From JAJDBU01 sp046756925 (GTDB lineage Bacteria > Nitrospirota > Nitrospiria > SBBL01 > JAADHI01), in the NCBI GenBank assembly GCA_046756925.1, contig JBHHXH010000029.1:1-29788 (forward strand): 29,788 nt of DNA. Reading direction: 5' to 3'. The stretch's first letter is position 1. Each line of letters begins with the position of its first letter. A program made the position numbers and the translations under genes. The notes beneath the pieces were generated by a model, which saw only the letters and a program-made list of their open reading frames with translations, was not told the DNA's origin and ran no database searches. This document shows positions 7,819 to 17,087 of this stretch, piece after piece.

Positions 7819-9381
7819 ATGGAAGTCGAATCCATAAAGCCTTTATGGGCGGTTTTAATCCCTTTCATCGGGTCCTTCCTGATTCTCGCGACCCGCAAGA
7901 AACCGAACCTTCGAGATGGCGTGACCTTGGTGACGTCTTTTCTTATGTTTTTCGCTGTTTGCGCCATGATACCGGATGTGCTTTCCGGTAAGCTGCTTTA
8001 CTACACCCTTTTTGACTTTTGGCCCTCGGTGCCGATCGGGTTCCGCGTCGATGGTCTCGGCATGGTGTTCGGAATCGTTGCCGCGTTTACATGGATATTG
8101 ACCTCCTTCTATTCCATCGGCTACATGCGCAGTCTCAACGAGCATGCCCAGACCCGATTTTACTATTGCTTTGCCGTGACCCTGTTCGCGACCGAGGGCG
8201 CGGCTTTTTCGAATAACTGGTTTACCCTGTTTATTTTTTACGAGTTGATCACCTTTTTTACCTATCCCCTGGTTTCGCATCACGAAACCAATGAGGCCTG
8301 GGAAAAAGGAAACAAATATCTTGCCTATCTCCTAGGGACATCGAAGGTATTTTTAACGCCCGCCATTCTTGGAACCTACTTCTTTGCGGGGAGCATCGAT
8401 TTTGCGCCCAACGGCATCATCCCCCATGATGCGGACAAGGTTCTGTTGGTCGGCATCTATATTTTTTACTTAGCCGGCATCGGAAAAGTAGCCTTCATGC
8501 CGCTTCATTCCTGGCTGCCGGCGTCCATGGTGGCGCCGACACCGGTCAGCGCATTGCTGCATGCCGTTGCGGTGGTGAACACGGGGGCATTCTGCGTTTT
8601 ACGCGTCATCATTAATATTTTTGGTCTCGATTTGGTACAGACCCTTCATCTCGGTCCAATGACTTTAGGAGAGATGACCGCAATTATTGCCTCCATTACA
8701 ATTATCACAGCGTCGATTTATTGTATGAAGGCGGATAACTTGAAAGAGCGGATTGCCTATTCCACGGTGAGCCAGCTCTCCTACATGGTTTTAGGCGGGG
8801 CACTCCTAACTCCCAGCGGTATAGAGGGCGGCATCATGCATATCGCCATGCACGCCTTTGCAAAGATTACCCTTTTCTTCTGCGCGGGTTCGATTTATGT
8901 GGCAACGAGAAAGACACATGTTTCTCAATTGGATGGCATCGCTCGAAAGATGCCTTGGACCTTGGCTGCATTTGCGATTGCGACGCTCAGCATGGTGGGG
9001 GTTCCCCCGGCGGGTGGATTCGTGAGTAAGTGGTATCTGATGGTCGGCGCGACGGAGGCAAAAGAGTTCTGGACGCTGCTCGTTTTGGCAACGAGTGCGT
9101 TGCTCAATGCCTTCTACTTTGTGCCCATTGTGATGAACGGGTTCTTTAGGCATCAAAAAGATAAAGATAGGGTGGCGGTCGTCCCCGAGGCGGTGCCGCA
9201 TTTGGTCCCACAGAGTGTAGGCGCAGCGGCTGCGAGTGATCAAAAAGAAAACGCGATGTTTGATATTCAGGAAGCCCCTCTATTTGTTGTGGTTCCCTTG
9301 TGCATTACCGCGGTGGTTTCTTTGGTGCTCGGCATGTACCCGGATTTTCTATTGGAATTTGTTGGAGTCATGTTTCAATGA
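7819..9381 (+). CDS. NuoM/MrpD-like proton-translocating membrane subunit 1
   Basis: A 520-residue polytopic inner-membrane protein of the Proton_antipo_M family, the fold shared by complex I antiporter-like subunits and Mrp antiporters. The proton-channel residues are kept: Glu142 in FIFYELITFF (TM5), Lys223 in IGKVAFMPLHSWLP (TM7), Lys309/Arg311 in NLKERIAYSTVSQL, and His341, His345 and Lys349 in HIAMHAFAK (TM12). No other complex I gene is nearby. The partners are cytochromes and a bd-like oxidase, so its likely role is ion translocation coupled to that oxidase rather than NADH oxidation. A loop of about 45 residues before the last span (about 446-490) is variable. The ATG start follows AGGACAGTAAGT. 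Confidence 0.92.
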   Translation: MEVESIKPLWAVLIPFIGSFLILATRKKPNLRDGVTLVTSFLMFFAVCAMIPDVLSGKLLYYTLFDFWPSVPIGFRVDGLGMVFGIVAAFTWILTSFYSIGYMRSLNEHAQTRFYYCFAVTLFATEGAAFSNNWFTLFIFYELITFFTYPLVSHHETNEAWEKGNKYLAYLLGTSKVFLTPAILGTYFFAGSIDFAPNGIIPHDADKVLLVGIYIFYLAGIGKVAFMPLHSWLPASMVAPTPVSALLHAVAVVNTGAFCVLRVIINIFGLDLVQTLHLGPMTLGEMTAIIASITIITASIYCMKADNLKERIAYSTVSQLSYMVLGGALLTPSGIEGGIMHIAMHAFAKITLFFCAGSIYVATRKTHVSQLDGIARKMPWTLAAFAIATLSMVGVPPAGGFVSKWYLMVGATEAKEFWTLLVLATSALLNAFYFVPIVMNGFFRHQKDKDRVAVVPEAVPHLVPQSVGAAAASDQKENAMFDIQEAPLFVVVPLCITAVVSLVLGMYPDFLLEFVGVMFQ

Positions 9382-9448
9382 GTTCGATTCGATTGATTGA
9401 AATCGGTGCCTGCTTGGCGCGGGATACATTTCTATAAGGAGCGTATAG

Positions 9449-11263
9449 TTGGAAACGTCTATAATACCACTCTGGGTTGTGCTGGTACCTGTTATTGGTG
9501 CCTTTGCATTACTGATTCGGCCTAATTCCGACACCTATAGAAATTGGGTTTGTCTCGGGGCGACCAGCATTTCGTTTGCGCTTCTTCTGAGTATTCACGA
9601 ATCGGCCGTGGATGGAGGGGTGCACTTCCCGTTTACTTGGATTCCCGGTATGGAGATGGGGCTTAAGGTGGGTCCGGCTGGATTGGTGATCGCCTTGGTG
9701 ACCGCGTTTCTCTGGATTGTCGCTCATATTTTTGCCATCTCGGATATGACCCAAGCACAAGATAGCAAGCCCGGACGCCGCCTTCGCTTTGACATCTTTT
9801 CCCTCTTAACGCTGACCGCGAATCTCGGCGTGCTGATCGCCGGCGACTTTATTACTCTTTTTATCTTTTTTGAAGGACTGTTGATATTGCCCTATCCCTT
9901 AATCGCGCATCGAGAAGATGTGCCGGCCATCAGAGGAGCCAATCTCTATTTTTATGTGGGGGTCGCCACAAGCCTCTCTCTACTTTCAGGCTTGGTTCTG
10001 TTAAACAGTTACACAGGGACCCTGGCGATACAAACGATCTCCTCGGAGGTGTCCCAGGCGATGGGCACTGGGGTGAAATACCAGATCGCGGCATTGATGG
10101 TCATTGGATTTGGGGGGAAGGCCGGTCTTTTTATTGAGCATTTCTGGCTTGCCGAGGCCCATCCCGTTGCCCCCTCGCCGGGGCACGCACTCCTCTCGGG
10201 GGCCATGATCAAGGCCGGCGCCTACGGAATATTCCTGACGGTGAACCTGCTGTTCTTGCCACAGGGTGAATCGATCGCGGAATGGGTGACATTGGCCAAT
10301 ATCGGGTACGTGATGATCTTTGTCGGAGTGGTGACCATGTTTACCGCGGTGATCTCGGCCTTGATTACCGCCGATTATAAGCGGATGCTCGCCTTACATA
10401 GCGTCAGCCAGATGGGATATATTATGATGGGGATCGGGTGTGCGGCTTATCTCGGTCGGGACGGGGCGATGGGTGTTGCAGGGGCCTTGTATCATATTGT
10501 GAATCATGCCCTTTTTAAAGTTGCCCTCCTCTTGGGAGGGGGCGCGGTCTACTTTAGGGTTCACAAGCAGGACATGTATAGATTTGGGGGCTTATGGCGA
10601 AACATGCCCTTGGGTGCCATTTTTCTCTTCGTTGCCGCCTGCGGTATCTCGGGGATCCCATTTTTTAACGGCTTTGCCAGCAAGACCATCATACATCACG
10701 CGATTTTAGAGGCCTATGAGATTGGGCATGATCCGTTTCTAAAGTTTGCAGAGGTGATGTTTATTGTCACGGCGGCCGGCACCTTTGCATCGAACATGAA
10801 GTTTTTTAAATTGACCATGCTTGGGAATCGCCCCAAGGAATACGACAATGTCGAATCCGAGCCGCTTTCCATGAAGATCTCCCTGGGGGCCTTGGCTATA
10901 GCGATCACTTTTTTAGGATTATTTCCAAACTTTCTACTGGAATCCACCATTGGGCCCGCATTGGCATCTTATGGATTCGACCCGAGTTCTCACGCATATC
11001 ATCTCTTATACGACATTCAGACAAAAACGTCCGGCATGGCGATTCTTTATCCAGGGGTTGAATCGTTTTCCAAGGTGGTGCATAATTTATATTCTACGGT
11101 ACAGGCGGTCGCGCTCGGAAGTCTGGTCATGTATCTTGGGTTAAAATTCGATCTATTTCATCTTAAGATTCCAAAAAAGTTAACGTTTGAATTTTATGCG
11201 ACAAAAAGCCTTAGGTGGTTAACGAATCCGTGGTCAATGCCCATCGAAGATAAAGAGTTTTAA
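9449..11263 (+). CDS. NuoM/MrpD-like proton-translocating membrane subunit 2
   Basis: A second, diverged member of the same family, 604 residues. Channel residues are conserved: Glu142 in FIFFEGLLILPYP, Lys224 in GFGGKAGLFIEHFWLAEAHP, Lys255 in GAMIKAGAYG, Lys331/Arg332 in ADYKRMLALHSVSQMGY, and His369, His373 and Lys377 in YHIVNHALFK. The C-terminal extension of about 100 residues, with a further hydrophobic span near 550-570 and a polar tail, is longer than in NuoM and could contact the oxidase. The start is TTG 9449, supported by AAGGAGCG at 9436-9443. Together with the preceding gene it forms a two-channel module directly before the oxidase. Confidence 0.92.
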   Translation: METSIIPLWVVLVPVIGAFALLIRPNSDTYRNWVCLGATSISFALLLSIHESAVDGGVHFPFTWIPGMEMGLKVGPAGLVIALVTAFLWIVAHIFAISDMTQAQDSKPGRRLRFDIFSLLTLTANLGVLIAGDFITLFIFFEGLLILPYPLIAHREDVPAIRGANLYFYVGVATSLSLLSGLVLLNSYTGTLAIQTISSEVSQAMGTGVKYQIAALMVIGFGGKAGLFIEHFWLAEAHPVAPSPGHALLSGAMIKAGAYGIFLTVNLLFLPQGESIAEWVTLANIGYVMIFVGVVTMFTAVISALITADYKRMLALHSVSQMGYIMMGIGCAAYLGRDGAMGVAGALYHIVNHALFKVALLLGGGAVYFRVHKQDMYRFGGLWRNMPLGAIFLFVAACGISGIPFFNGFASKTIIHHAILEAYEIGHDPFLKFAEVMFIVTAAGTFASNMKFFKLTMLGNRPKEYDNVESEPLSMKISLGALAIAITFLGLFPNFLLESTIGPALASYGFDPSSHAYHLLYDIQTKTSGMAILYPGVESFSKVVHNLYSTVQAVALGSLVMYLGLKFDLFHLKIPKKLTFEFYATKSLRWLTNPWSMPIEDKEF

Positions 11264-11298
11264 GATTCCTCAAATATATATACAAAAGGGGGATTAAA

Positions 11299-13737
11299 AT
11301 GAAGATTGGGAAAATAATTAAACAACCGGCCGTTTGGGTCTGTACGCTTGTCGCCTTGCTCCTGTTATTCCCGTCCGCTTCCGTCTTTGCCGAGCTTCCC
11401 GGCGGCGTCAGTTATCGGGATATCAGCAGCATCGGCAGCCGGAACTTGGTGTGGCTGCTGGCTCAAGTTCATATTTTGTTCGGGGCTTTCTTGCTGGGCG
11501 TGCCCATGTTCATCATTGTGATTGAAATCATGGGCATCAAGACAGGGGAGGCGAGATACGACAAGTTGGCCCACGAATTTACCGACCTAATTGTCGCCGT
11601 TTTTGCAACGACTGCGACTTTAGGTATCTTCTTTCTTTTTTCTCTTCTCGTTTTTTACCCTGAACTCATGAGCGCCATGGCGGATATCTTTAAGCCGACC
11701 TACTATGTCTATTTATTCCTATTCCTCGCCGAAACGGCTTCTATCTATATTTATTGGTCTAAATGGGAGGCCTGGCAAAACAGAAAAGGGCTGCACGTTT
11801 TTTGGGGGCTCATGCTGAACCTGGCTGGAACGGCGCTCGTGTTTTTGCCGAGCGGTTTCCTGGCATTTCAAGCCAGCCCAGTGGTCTTAAGCCCGGACTT
11901 GGGTCCGTGGGCGAAGGCTTGGACCGCCCTTAACAACCCGACCTGGATTCCGGTGGTGATCCACAGGGTCGTTGGGAACCTCATTTTAGGCGGTTTTGTG
12001 TGCGGGGCCTATGCGGCCGTCGCCTATCTCGGCGCCAAGACGCCGGAGGAAAAGGAACATTACGATTGGATGGGCTATGTCGGAAACTTTATTGGTGTGT
12101 TCGGGCTGCTTCCGATGCCCTTCGCCGGTTATTATCTCATGAGGGAAGTCTATCAATACAACCAGCAAATGGGGATCACCTTGATGGGCGGCATCCTTTC
12201 TTGGCTTTTTATCCTTCAAGCCGTGCTCATCGGCGTGCTCTTTGTCGGTGCCAACTATTATTTTTGGCAAGGGATCGCCTTTCGAACCAAGTCCGCCCCG
12301 AAATATAAAGGCGCTATTATTGCGATGCTGGTTGTGCTGGTCGGTTCTTTTTCCGTTTGGCTGACGCCCCATTCTCTTGTCGCGAGCGTTTCGGAAGCCA
12401 GAGCGATGGGCGGGGCGCACCATCCTTTGCTTGGGGTGTTCGGGGTGATGTCGGCAAAATTGACCGTGGTCAATCTGATGATCGTGACCACCTTTGTTTG
12501 TTTTATTCTTTATTGGCGGGCGGATAAGGTTGTCACGGTGAAATGGGGGAAGGCCGCCAATATTTTTACGGTGCTGCTGATTACCGCCGCTGTGATCTTT
12601 ATCATCTGGCTGGGTGTTTACGGATATTTTGTGCCCTCGGTTTATCGTGTGAACGTGCTCTCTGTAGCGCAGGTTTTGGCGGTGCTTTTTGTGATGTTTA
12701 CGATTACGCCGCTCACGGCGCTGGCGCTTCGCTCTGCAAAACTTACACAAAAAATGAAATGGGGTGTGATGCCCCGGCGTTCTCAATATGCATTGGTGAT
12801 TAATGCCGTTTTCGTCGTTTTGACCATGGCCCTGATGGGATATGCCCGTTCCGCTTCTCGCGTGCATTGGCATATCTATGGTGTACTGGAAGATACATCT
12901 GCCTATGCTTATACGCCAACCTTGGGGGTCGCGTCCTTTCTTTTTGTTGTCAGTACGGCCATTTTTTGTGTGATGGTCGGTATCGTCTTCTGGACCTCGC
13001 ATACCATACGGCACAACCGTTTTACGACGCGATACTTTTTTCTCGCGCCGGTCTTTATGTGGTTTTGCGATCTTTTTGAGGAAAAAGAACACAGGCGGCT
13101 CCCAAAAGAAGAGGGCGGCCCACGCTTTGTTATCTTGAAGGTAACGGCTGTCGTGGGTATTTTTCTTATTTGCTACACCTATGTCGGCTACCAGGTTCCG
13201 CAGAAGATCGGGTTCCCGCCCGAGAAAAAAGAGTTGGATCTGACAAAGATCAAAACACAGGATGATATGGTTCAAATCGGTCAGGACATCTTCTACAGCA
13301 AGGGTCAATGTGCCCTGTGTCACAGCATTGGGGAAGGGCATGGCCGATGTCCCAACTTGGCAGGTGTCGGTGCGCGACTAACGCGTGAATTTATTTACGA
13401 AACACTGACGCAGCCGGAGGCTTATGTCAAGCTGGACTTCCATTCACCCGAGCCGACCCCCTATTCCGCGGAGATGCCGAAAATCGACAAAGCGCCGATC
13501 GGCCTTTCACCTCAGGAGCTCCTGACCATCGTTGCTTTTGTCCAAAGCAATGGTGGTCAGGTGACGGTCACCCCCGAGGAATTGAGTATTCTAGCGAACA
13601 GCACCCCGGATGGGCCTCCTCAGCAACCGACCGTAGAACCCGAAGTGCAACCTGCTGAGCAAATTGAGGAAGAATCGGAAGAAACCCCCGAAAAGCTTGC
13701 GATGGCCCTTGATAGCGCATCCGTTGGGAGGAAGTGA
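11299..13737 (+). CDS. cytochrome bd-like oxidase subunit I with C-terminal cytochrome c domain
   Basis: An 812-residue integral membrane protein, much longer than ordinary CydA. It has a cleavable or anchoring leader (1-31), then about 14 hydrophobic spans. Histidines in or next to spans are heme-ligand candidates: His58 (LAQVHILFG), His92, His222 (VIHRVVGNL), His358 and His374/375. A soluble class-I heme c domain follows, with CALCH (671-675) and a likely distal Met726 (SAEMPKI), and an acidic Pro/Glu-rich tail from about 765. The layout matches bd-like terminal oxidases of Nitrospirota that appear to take electrons from cytochrome c. No separate cydB follows, and I do not see the standard CydA Q-loop. 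The ATG has a strong AAAGGGGGAT upstream. The oxygen-reducing role is inferred from family and context. Confidence 0.85.
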   Translation: MKIGKIIKQPAVWVCTLVALLLLFPSASVFAELPGGVSYRDISSIGSRNLVWLLAQVHILFGAFLLGVPMFIIVIEIMGIKTGEARYDKLAHEFTDLIVAVFATTATLGIFFLFSLLVFYPELMSAMADIFKPTYYVYLFLFLAETASIYIYWSKWEAWQNRKGLHVFWGLMLNLAGTALVFLPSGFLAFQASPVVLSPDLGPWAKAWTALNNPTWIPVVIHRVVGNLILGGFVCGAYAAVAYLGAKTPEEKEHYDWMGYVGNFIGVFGLLPMPFAGYYLMREVYQYNQQMGITLMGGILSWLFILQAVLIGVLFVGANYYFWQGIAFRTKSAPKYKGAIIAMLVVLVGSFSVWLTPHSLVASVSEARAMGGAHHPLLGVFGVMSAKLTVVNLMIVTTFVCFILYWRADKVVTVKWGKAANIFTVLLITAAVIFIIWLGVYGYFVPSVYRVNVLSVAQVLAVLFVMFTITPLTALALRSAKLTQKMKWGVMPRRSQYALVINAVFVVLTMALMGYARSASRVHWHIYGVLEDTSAYAYTPTLGVASFLFVVSTAIFCVMVGIVFWTSHTIRHNRFTTRYFFLAPVFMWFCDLFEEKEHRRLPKEEGGPRFVILKVTAVVGIFLICYTYVGYQVPQKIGFPPEKKELDLTKIKTQDDMVQIGQDIFYSKGQCALCHSIGEGHGRCPNLAGVGARLTREFIYETLTQPEAYVKLDFHSPEPTPYSAEMPKIDKAPIGLSPQELLTIVAFVQSNGGQVTVTPEELSILANSTPDGPPQQPTVEPEVQPAEQIEEESEETPEKLAMALDSASVGRK

Positions 13738-13865
13738 GTCCCGAGTGCAGACCGGTTATAAAGTCGGTTTGCCTTTGCCGGTGTTAGGGTCATCTCTATG
13801 AAAATCGGGAAGTTAAAGGGGTCTCTGGCTCAAACGCGATAGTGAGGGTGCAGGTTGAAAAAAAC

Positions 13866-14669
13866 ATGAAGAACATCTCGACGCTTTTGTTCGTTTTTTT
13901 GTTGGTTTTTCTGGCGGGTTGTGAAGATGAATTTACCGCAAAAGGTCACCGGATATTTAACCGCTATTGTATGCCTTGTCATGGTGAAAGCGGGGATGGC
14001 ACGGGCTACAATGCGGTCAATTTAGATCCACAGCCACGTGACCTGACCGACAGCGCAGAAGAATATATGGTGAAGTTAAGCAATGAAGAGATCTACGAGG
14101 TTCTTGAAGTCGGCGGCTACGGCGTTGATCTGTCCGCCGCCATGCCTGCATGGGGCAAGGTCTTCTCGGAAGAGGAGCTCTGGTCGCTTGTCGCCTATGT
14201 GCGGACACTTCATTCCTATGAGGATGAACCGATTGTTTTTACAAAGCCCGACTCGAAAGAGCGTGTGTTCGATAACGAGAAACCGCGATACCCCAGAGTC
14301 CGGCCGAACGTCTTTGACGACCTGCTGGAATCGATGGTTCCGGATGAAGAAGCCTTGGAAGAGCAGATTGCCTTGGGGGAAGAAATCTTTGCCGAGCTAG
14401 GCTGTAACGGTTGCCACGTTATCAATGGCGAGGGGGGGGAATTGGGCCCCGATTTAACCCGTGTGGGTTTTATGCTCCAGACGAATTTTATGTTTCGATG
14501 GATGCTCAATCCACAATCCTTCAAGGCGAAGACCCGAATGCCGAATTTGGACCTCAACGAAGAGGACGCCCTTGCCATTTCCCTCTATCTAAGTACGCTC
14601 AGGGATTCGCCTGAAATGGCGGGAAGCGTCATCGACAGTAACAATGAAGACGGAGAGGGGGATACATAA
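13866..14669 (+). CDS. diheme cytochrome c lipoprotein
   Basis: A 267-residue membrane-tethered electron carrier. The N-terminus MKNISTLLFVFLLVFLAGC is a textbook lipoprotein signal with the lipid-modified Cys at 19. Two class-I domains follow: CMPCH (35-39) with Met in AAMPAWG (about 93), and CNGCH (170-174) with Met in TRMPNLDL (about 205). I chose ATG 13866 because it places the lipobox at the usual distance. In-frame GTG codons at 13842 and 13848 would add 8 or 6 residues. The first domain resembles the first domain of the tetraheme protein at 6027 (YRHYCAVCHGESGKGNG against FNRYCMPCHGESGDGTG), which suggests duplication within the cluster. Confidence 0.92.
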   Translation: MKNISTLLFVFLLVFLAGCEDEFTAKGHRIFNRYCMPCHGESGDGTGYNAVNLDPQPRDLTDSAEEYMVKLSNEEIYEVLEVGGYGVDLSAAMPAWGKVFSEEELWSLVAYVRTLHSYEDEPIVFTKPDSKERVFDNEKPRYPRVRPNVFDDLLESMVPDEEALEEQIALGEEIFAELGCNGCHVINGEGGELGPDLTRVGFMLQTNFMFRWMLNPQSFKAKTRMPNLDLNEEDALAISLYLSTLRDSPEMAGSVIDSNNEDGEGDT

Positions 14670-14671
14670 CC

Positions 14672-15421
14672 ATGAAAATTCACCTCATCGCAAAGGCCTT
14701 CGGGTTGGAGGCCGGCGCTTACATAATATTAAAATTCGGTATGCCACTGATTACAAGTCCGCTTCCATCCAGCGTTATTTTCATGTATATGACCTTGGTG
14801 ACCATATCGATTGTCTTGTATGTTTCGATCTACGAGGATGACTTTAACACCTTCTTCCTGCCCATCGTTGCATTCATACGCGGGAGTCAAGATGATAAAC
14901 CGCGTCGGAAATTTAGCCGGGCCACGATCTTTGTGCTCATTCCGCTCTTCTTCGGGTTTCGTTCCTACCAGGATATCCAACCGAACTTCGAACCTCCCTT
15001 TCCGCAGCGCGTGATTCACCCGGCACCTCCCGGTTCCGCGGCGGGTTTTATCAATCCCTATGGCGATGACGAGAGCCATCGTGAAGAGTATATTCAAGAG
15101 GGCAGGCGCGTATTCTACGAAAATTGTGTCTTTTGTCATGGAGATAAATTGGACGGAAAAGGGTTCTTTGCCGAGGCCTTAAACGTAAAGCCGGCCAATT
15201 TTGCCGATGCAACGACGATTTCGATGCTTCAAGAATCCTTCGTTTTCTGGCGCGTGAAAACGGGCGGCATCGGCCTTCCCGAAGAATCGACCCCCTGGGA
15301 TTCCGCGATGCCCCGATGGGAGTTGATTTTAACGGAAGAGGAGCGCTGGAAGGTCATTATGTTTTTATACGATTATACGGGGTTTAAGCCTCGAACATGG
15401 GAGCTGGGCTCGGATGAATAA
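14672..15421 (+). CDS. membrane-anchored monoheme cytochrome c
   Basis: A 249-residue protein with three or four N-terminal hydrophobic spans (about 12-30, 33-53, 58-70 and 83-97) and a C-terminal class-I cytochrome domain with CVFCH (152-156) and Met213 in DSAMPRWEL. The heme domain should face the periplasm. It starts 2 bp after the previous stop, preceded by GGAGAGGGG, and its end overlaps the next gene by 8 bp, so it is tightly embedded in the operon. Its probable role is to hold electrons at the membrane next to the oxidase. I do not recognise a named family for the membrane part. Confidence 0.9.
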   Translation: MKIHLIAKAFGLEAGAYIILKFGMPLITSPLPSSVIFMYMTLVTISIVLYVSIYEDDFNTFFLPIVAFIRGSQDDKPRRKFSRATIFVLIPLFFGFRSYQDIQPNFEPPFPQRVIHPAPPGSAAGFINPYGDDESHREEYIQEGRRVFYENCVFCHGDKLDGKGFFAEALNVKPANFADATTISMLQESFVFWRVKTGGIGLPEESTPWDSAMPRWELILTEEERWKVIMFLYDYTGFKPRTWELGSDE

Positions 15422-17009
15422 TCTGTCTTCAAAAAACAGTCTGAAATGGCTCTCTTTGATTCCATTGATGCTTGTCCTGCTCCTTGGATGGAGCCCCTTG
15501 CTCCTGGCGGATGAAGAAGAGATTGCGGAAACGGCGCCTCCGGAAGGAGAACAGCTTCCAGCTGACGATCTCGCGGCGGGGAAGCTGATCTACGAGAAGC
15601 TCTGTATTTCCTGCCACGGTATTGAAGGTGACGGTGACGGTCCGGCCGCCATTCTGTTTCAGCCGAAACCCAGAAGTTTTAAGAAAGCGGAGTTTAAATA
15701 TCGATCGACGCCCAGGGATATGCTTCCGACGGATGACGATCTCTTTAGGGCCGTGACCCATGGCCTTCCCGGAACCGGGATGCCCGATTGGGCCGACGTG
15801 CTCAGTGAAAAAAAACGCCGACAGGTCATTCAGTACATTAAAACGTTTTCTCCAAAATGGGCGGAATTAGAGGGAACGCTTCCCACGATCACGGTGGGCC
15901 CTGAGATTCCCACAAGCGAAGAAAGTGTCAAAAAGGGAAGGGAACAATTCGAACTGCTGGGTTGTATCGGTTGTCATGGCAACCAAGGACGTGGAGATGG
16001 ACCACTTGCCTTAACCCTCAAAAACCACCGGAACGATCCGGTCTTTCCAAGAAATCTCAGCAAGAATTGGCTCTTTCGCGGGGGCGGGGAAGCCAAGGAC
16101 ATCTATAAGCGCGTCAATACCGGGTTAAACGGGACACCCATGCCTTCATTCGTCGACAAACTCGATAACGAAAAAAGCTGGAACTTGGCCAATTATGTTC
16201 GGTCCCTTTCGCCCGATCGAGGAAAGCCCGAGAGAGGATCCCTGATCAAATCGTTACGTGTCGAGGGGGCGATTCCAACCGACCCGGACGATCCGATTTG
16301 GTTGGAAGCGCAGCAGAGTTGGTTGCCGATGCTGGGGCAGATCTCGTTTGAAAAAAGGCTGTTTACGCCGACGGTGACGGACATTACCGTGAAGTCGCTT
16401 TTCAATAATAACGAAATCGGCTTTCTATTGATCTGGGACGACCGAAGCAAAAGCAAGGCCAAACCGGCAAAAAGAAAGCGGCCGGAGCGCTTTAGCGATA
16501 AGGTGGCCATTCAGTTTTCCGAAAAACTGGAGCCGGATGGCGTGAAGAAGCCCTACTTCATTATGGGGGATGAAAAACTGGGAGTGAACCTGTGGTACTG
16601 GGTGGCCGAGAAAAATCAATTCATCGAGAGTAATTCCAAAGGCATTTTAAATGAAGAGATATTTCAAGACACTTCGGATATCAGCGGCAAGGGTTATTAT
16701 AAGGATGGACAATATCGGGTGGTAATAAAACGTGCCTTGGAAACCGCCGACAAGGAAAAAGACATCCAATTTAAGATCGGAGAATTTTACCCCATCGCCT
16801 TTCATGCGATGGATGGCACCAACGGTGAAACCAAAACCCAAAGGGCCATTACGCCATGGTATTTTGTCTTTATGGAACCGGAAATCGACAAAACCGTTTA
16901 TTTTTATCCGCCTGTGGTTGTGGTGGTCGTATTCGGCTTAGAGATCCTCCTGCAACGATTCTTGAGGAAGGTGCATAAAGACAATGAGCAGGGCCCGAGA
17001 AACGGATAA
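15414..17009 (+). CDS. diheme cytochrome c fused to an ethylbenzene dehydrogenase-type heme domain, membrane-anchored
   Basis: A 531-residue exported protein. A signal peptide (about 1-32) precedes two class-I heme c domains, CISCH (64-68, Met in GTGMPDW about 123) and CIGCH (184-188, Met in TPMPSF about 233). A region from about 265 to 490 resembles the EB_dh heme-binding fold of the gamma subunits of type II DMSO-reductase-family enzymes (ethylbenzene dehydrogenase, perchlorate reductase, nitrite oxidoreductase NxrC). Met384 (YFIMGDE) is a candidate b-heme ligand. A single span (about 498-516) and a basic tail close the protein. Those gamma subunits carry electrons from a molybdenum enzyme, which is absent here. 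The EB_dh call rests on pattern (VAIQFSEKL...YFIMGD...LWYW) and is the less certain part. Confidence 0.85.
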   Translation: MNNLSSKNSLKWLSLIPLMLVLLLGWSPLLLADEEEIAETAPPEGEQLPADDLAAGKLIYEKLCISCHGIEGDGDGPAAILFQPKPRSFKKAEFKYRSTPRDMLPTDDDLFRAVTHGLPGTGMPDWADVLSEKKRRQVIQYIKTFSPKWAELEGTLPTITVGPEIPTSEESVKKGREQFELLGCIGCHGNQGRGDGPLALTLKNHRNDPVFPRNLSKNWLFRGGGEAKDIYKRVNTGLNGTPMPSFVDKLDNEKSWNLANYVRSLSPDRGKPERGSLIKSLRVEGAIPTDPDDPIWLEAQQSWLPMLGQISFEKRLFTPTVTDITVKSLFNNNEIGFLLIWDDRSKSKAKPAKRKRPERFSDKVAIQFSEKLEPDGVKKPYFIMGDEKLGVNLWYWVAEKNQFIESNSKGILNEEIFQDTSDISGKGYYKDGQYRVVIKRALETADKEKDIQFKIGEFYPIAFHAMDGTNGETKTQRAITPWYFVFMEPEIDKTVYFYPPVVVVVVFGLEILLQRFLRKVHKDNEQGPRNG

Positions 17010-17087
17010 GAAAAACCAGCAATTGGCTTCCCTGATGGGTCTATCCTGTAAAACAAGATGGATTGACTTGAATTTTCTTTTTGTGGA

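Noticed and set aside
7819..11263. Part of a complex I (nuo) or Mrp antiporter operon
   Set aside because: No nuoA-K/N or mrpA-C/E-G genes are adjacent, and both flanks are cytochrome and oxidase genes, so the two subunits belong to the oxidase cluster.
13798..13842. 14-codon frame MKIGKLKGSLAQTR resembling the first residues of the oxidase (MKIGKIIKQ)
   Set aside because: The similarity covers five residues only and there is no convincing ribosome binding site, so it is probably chance.
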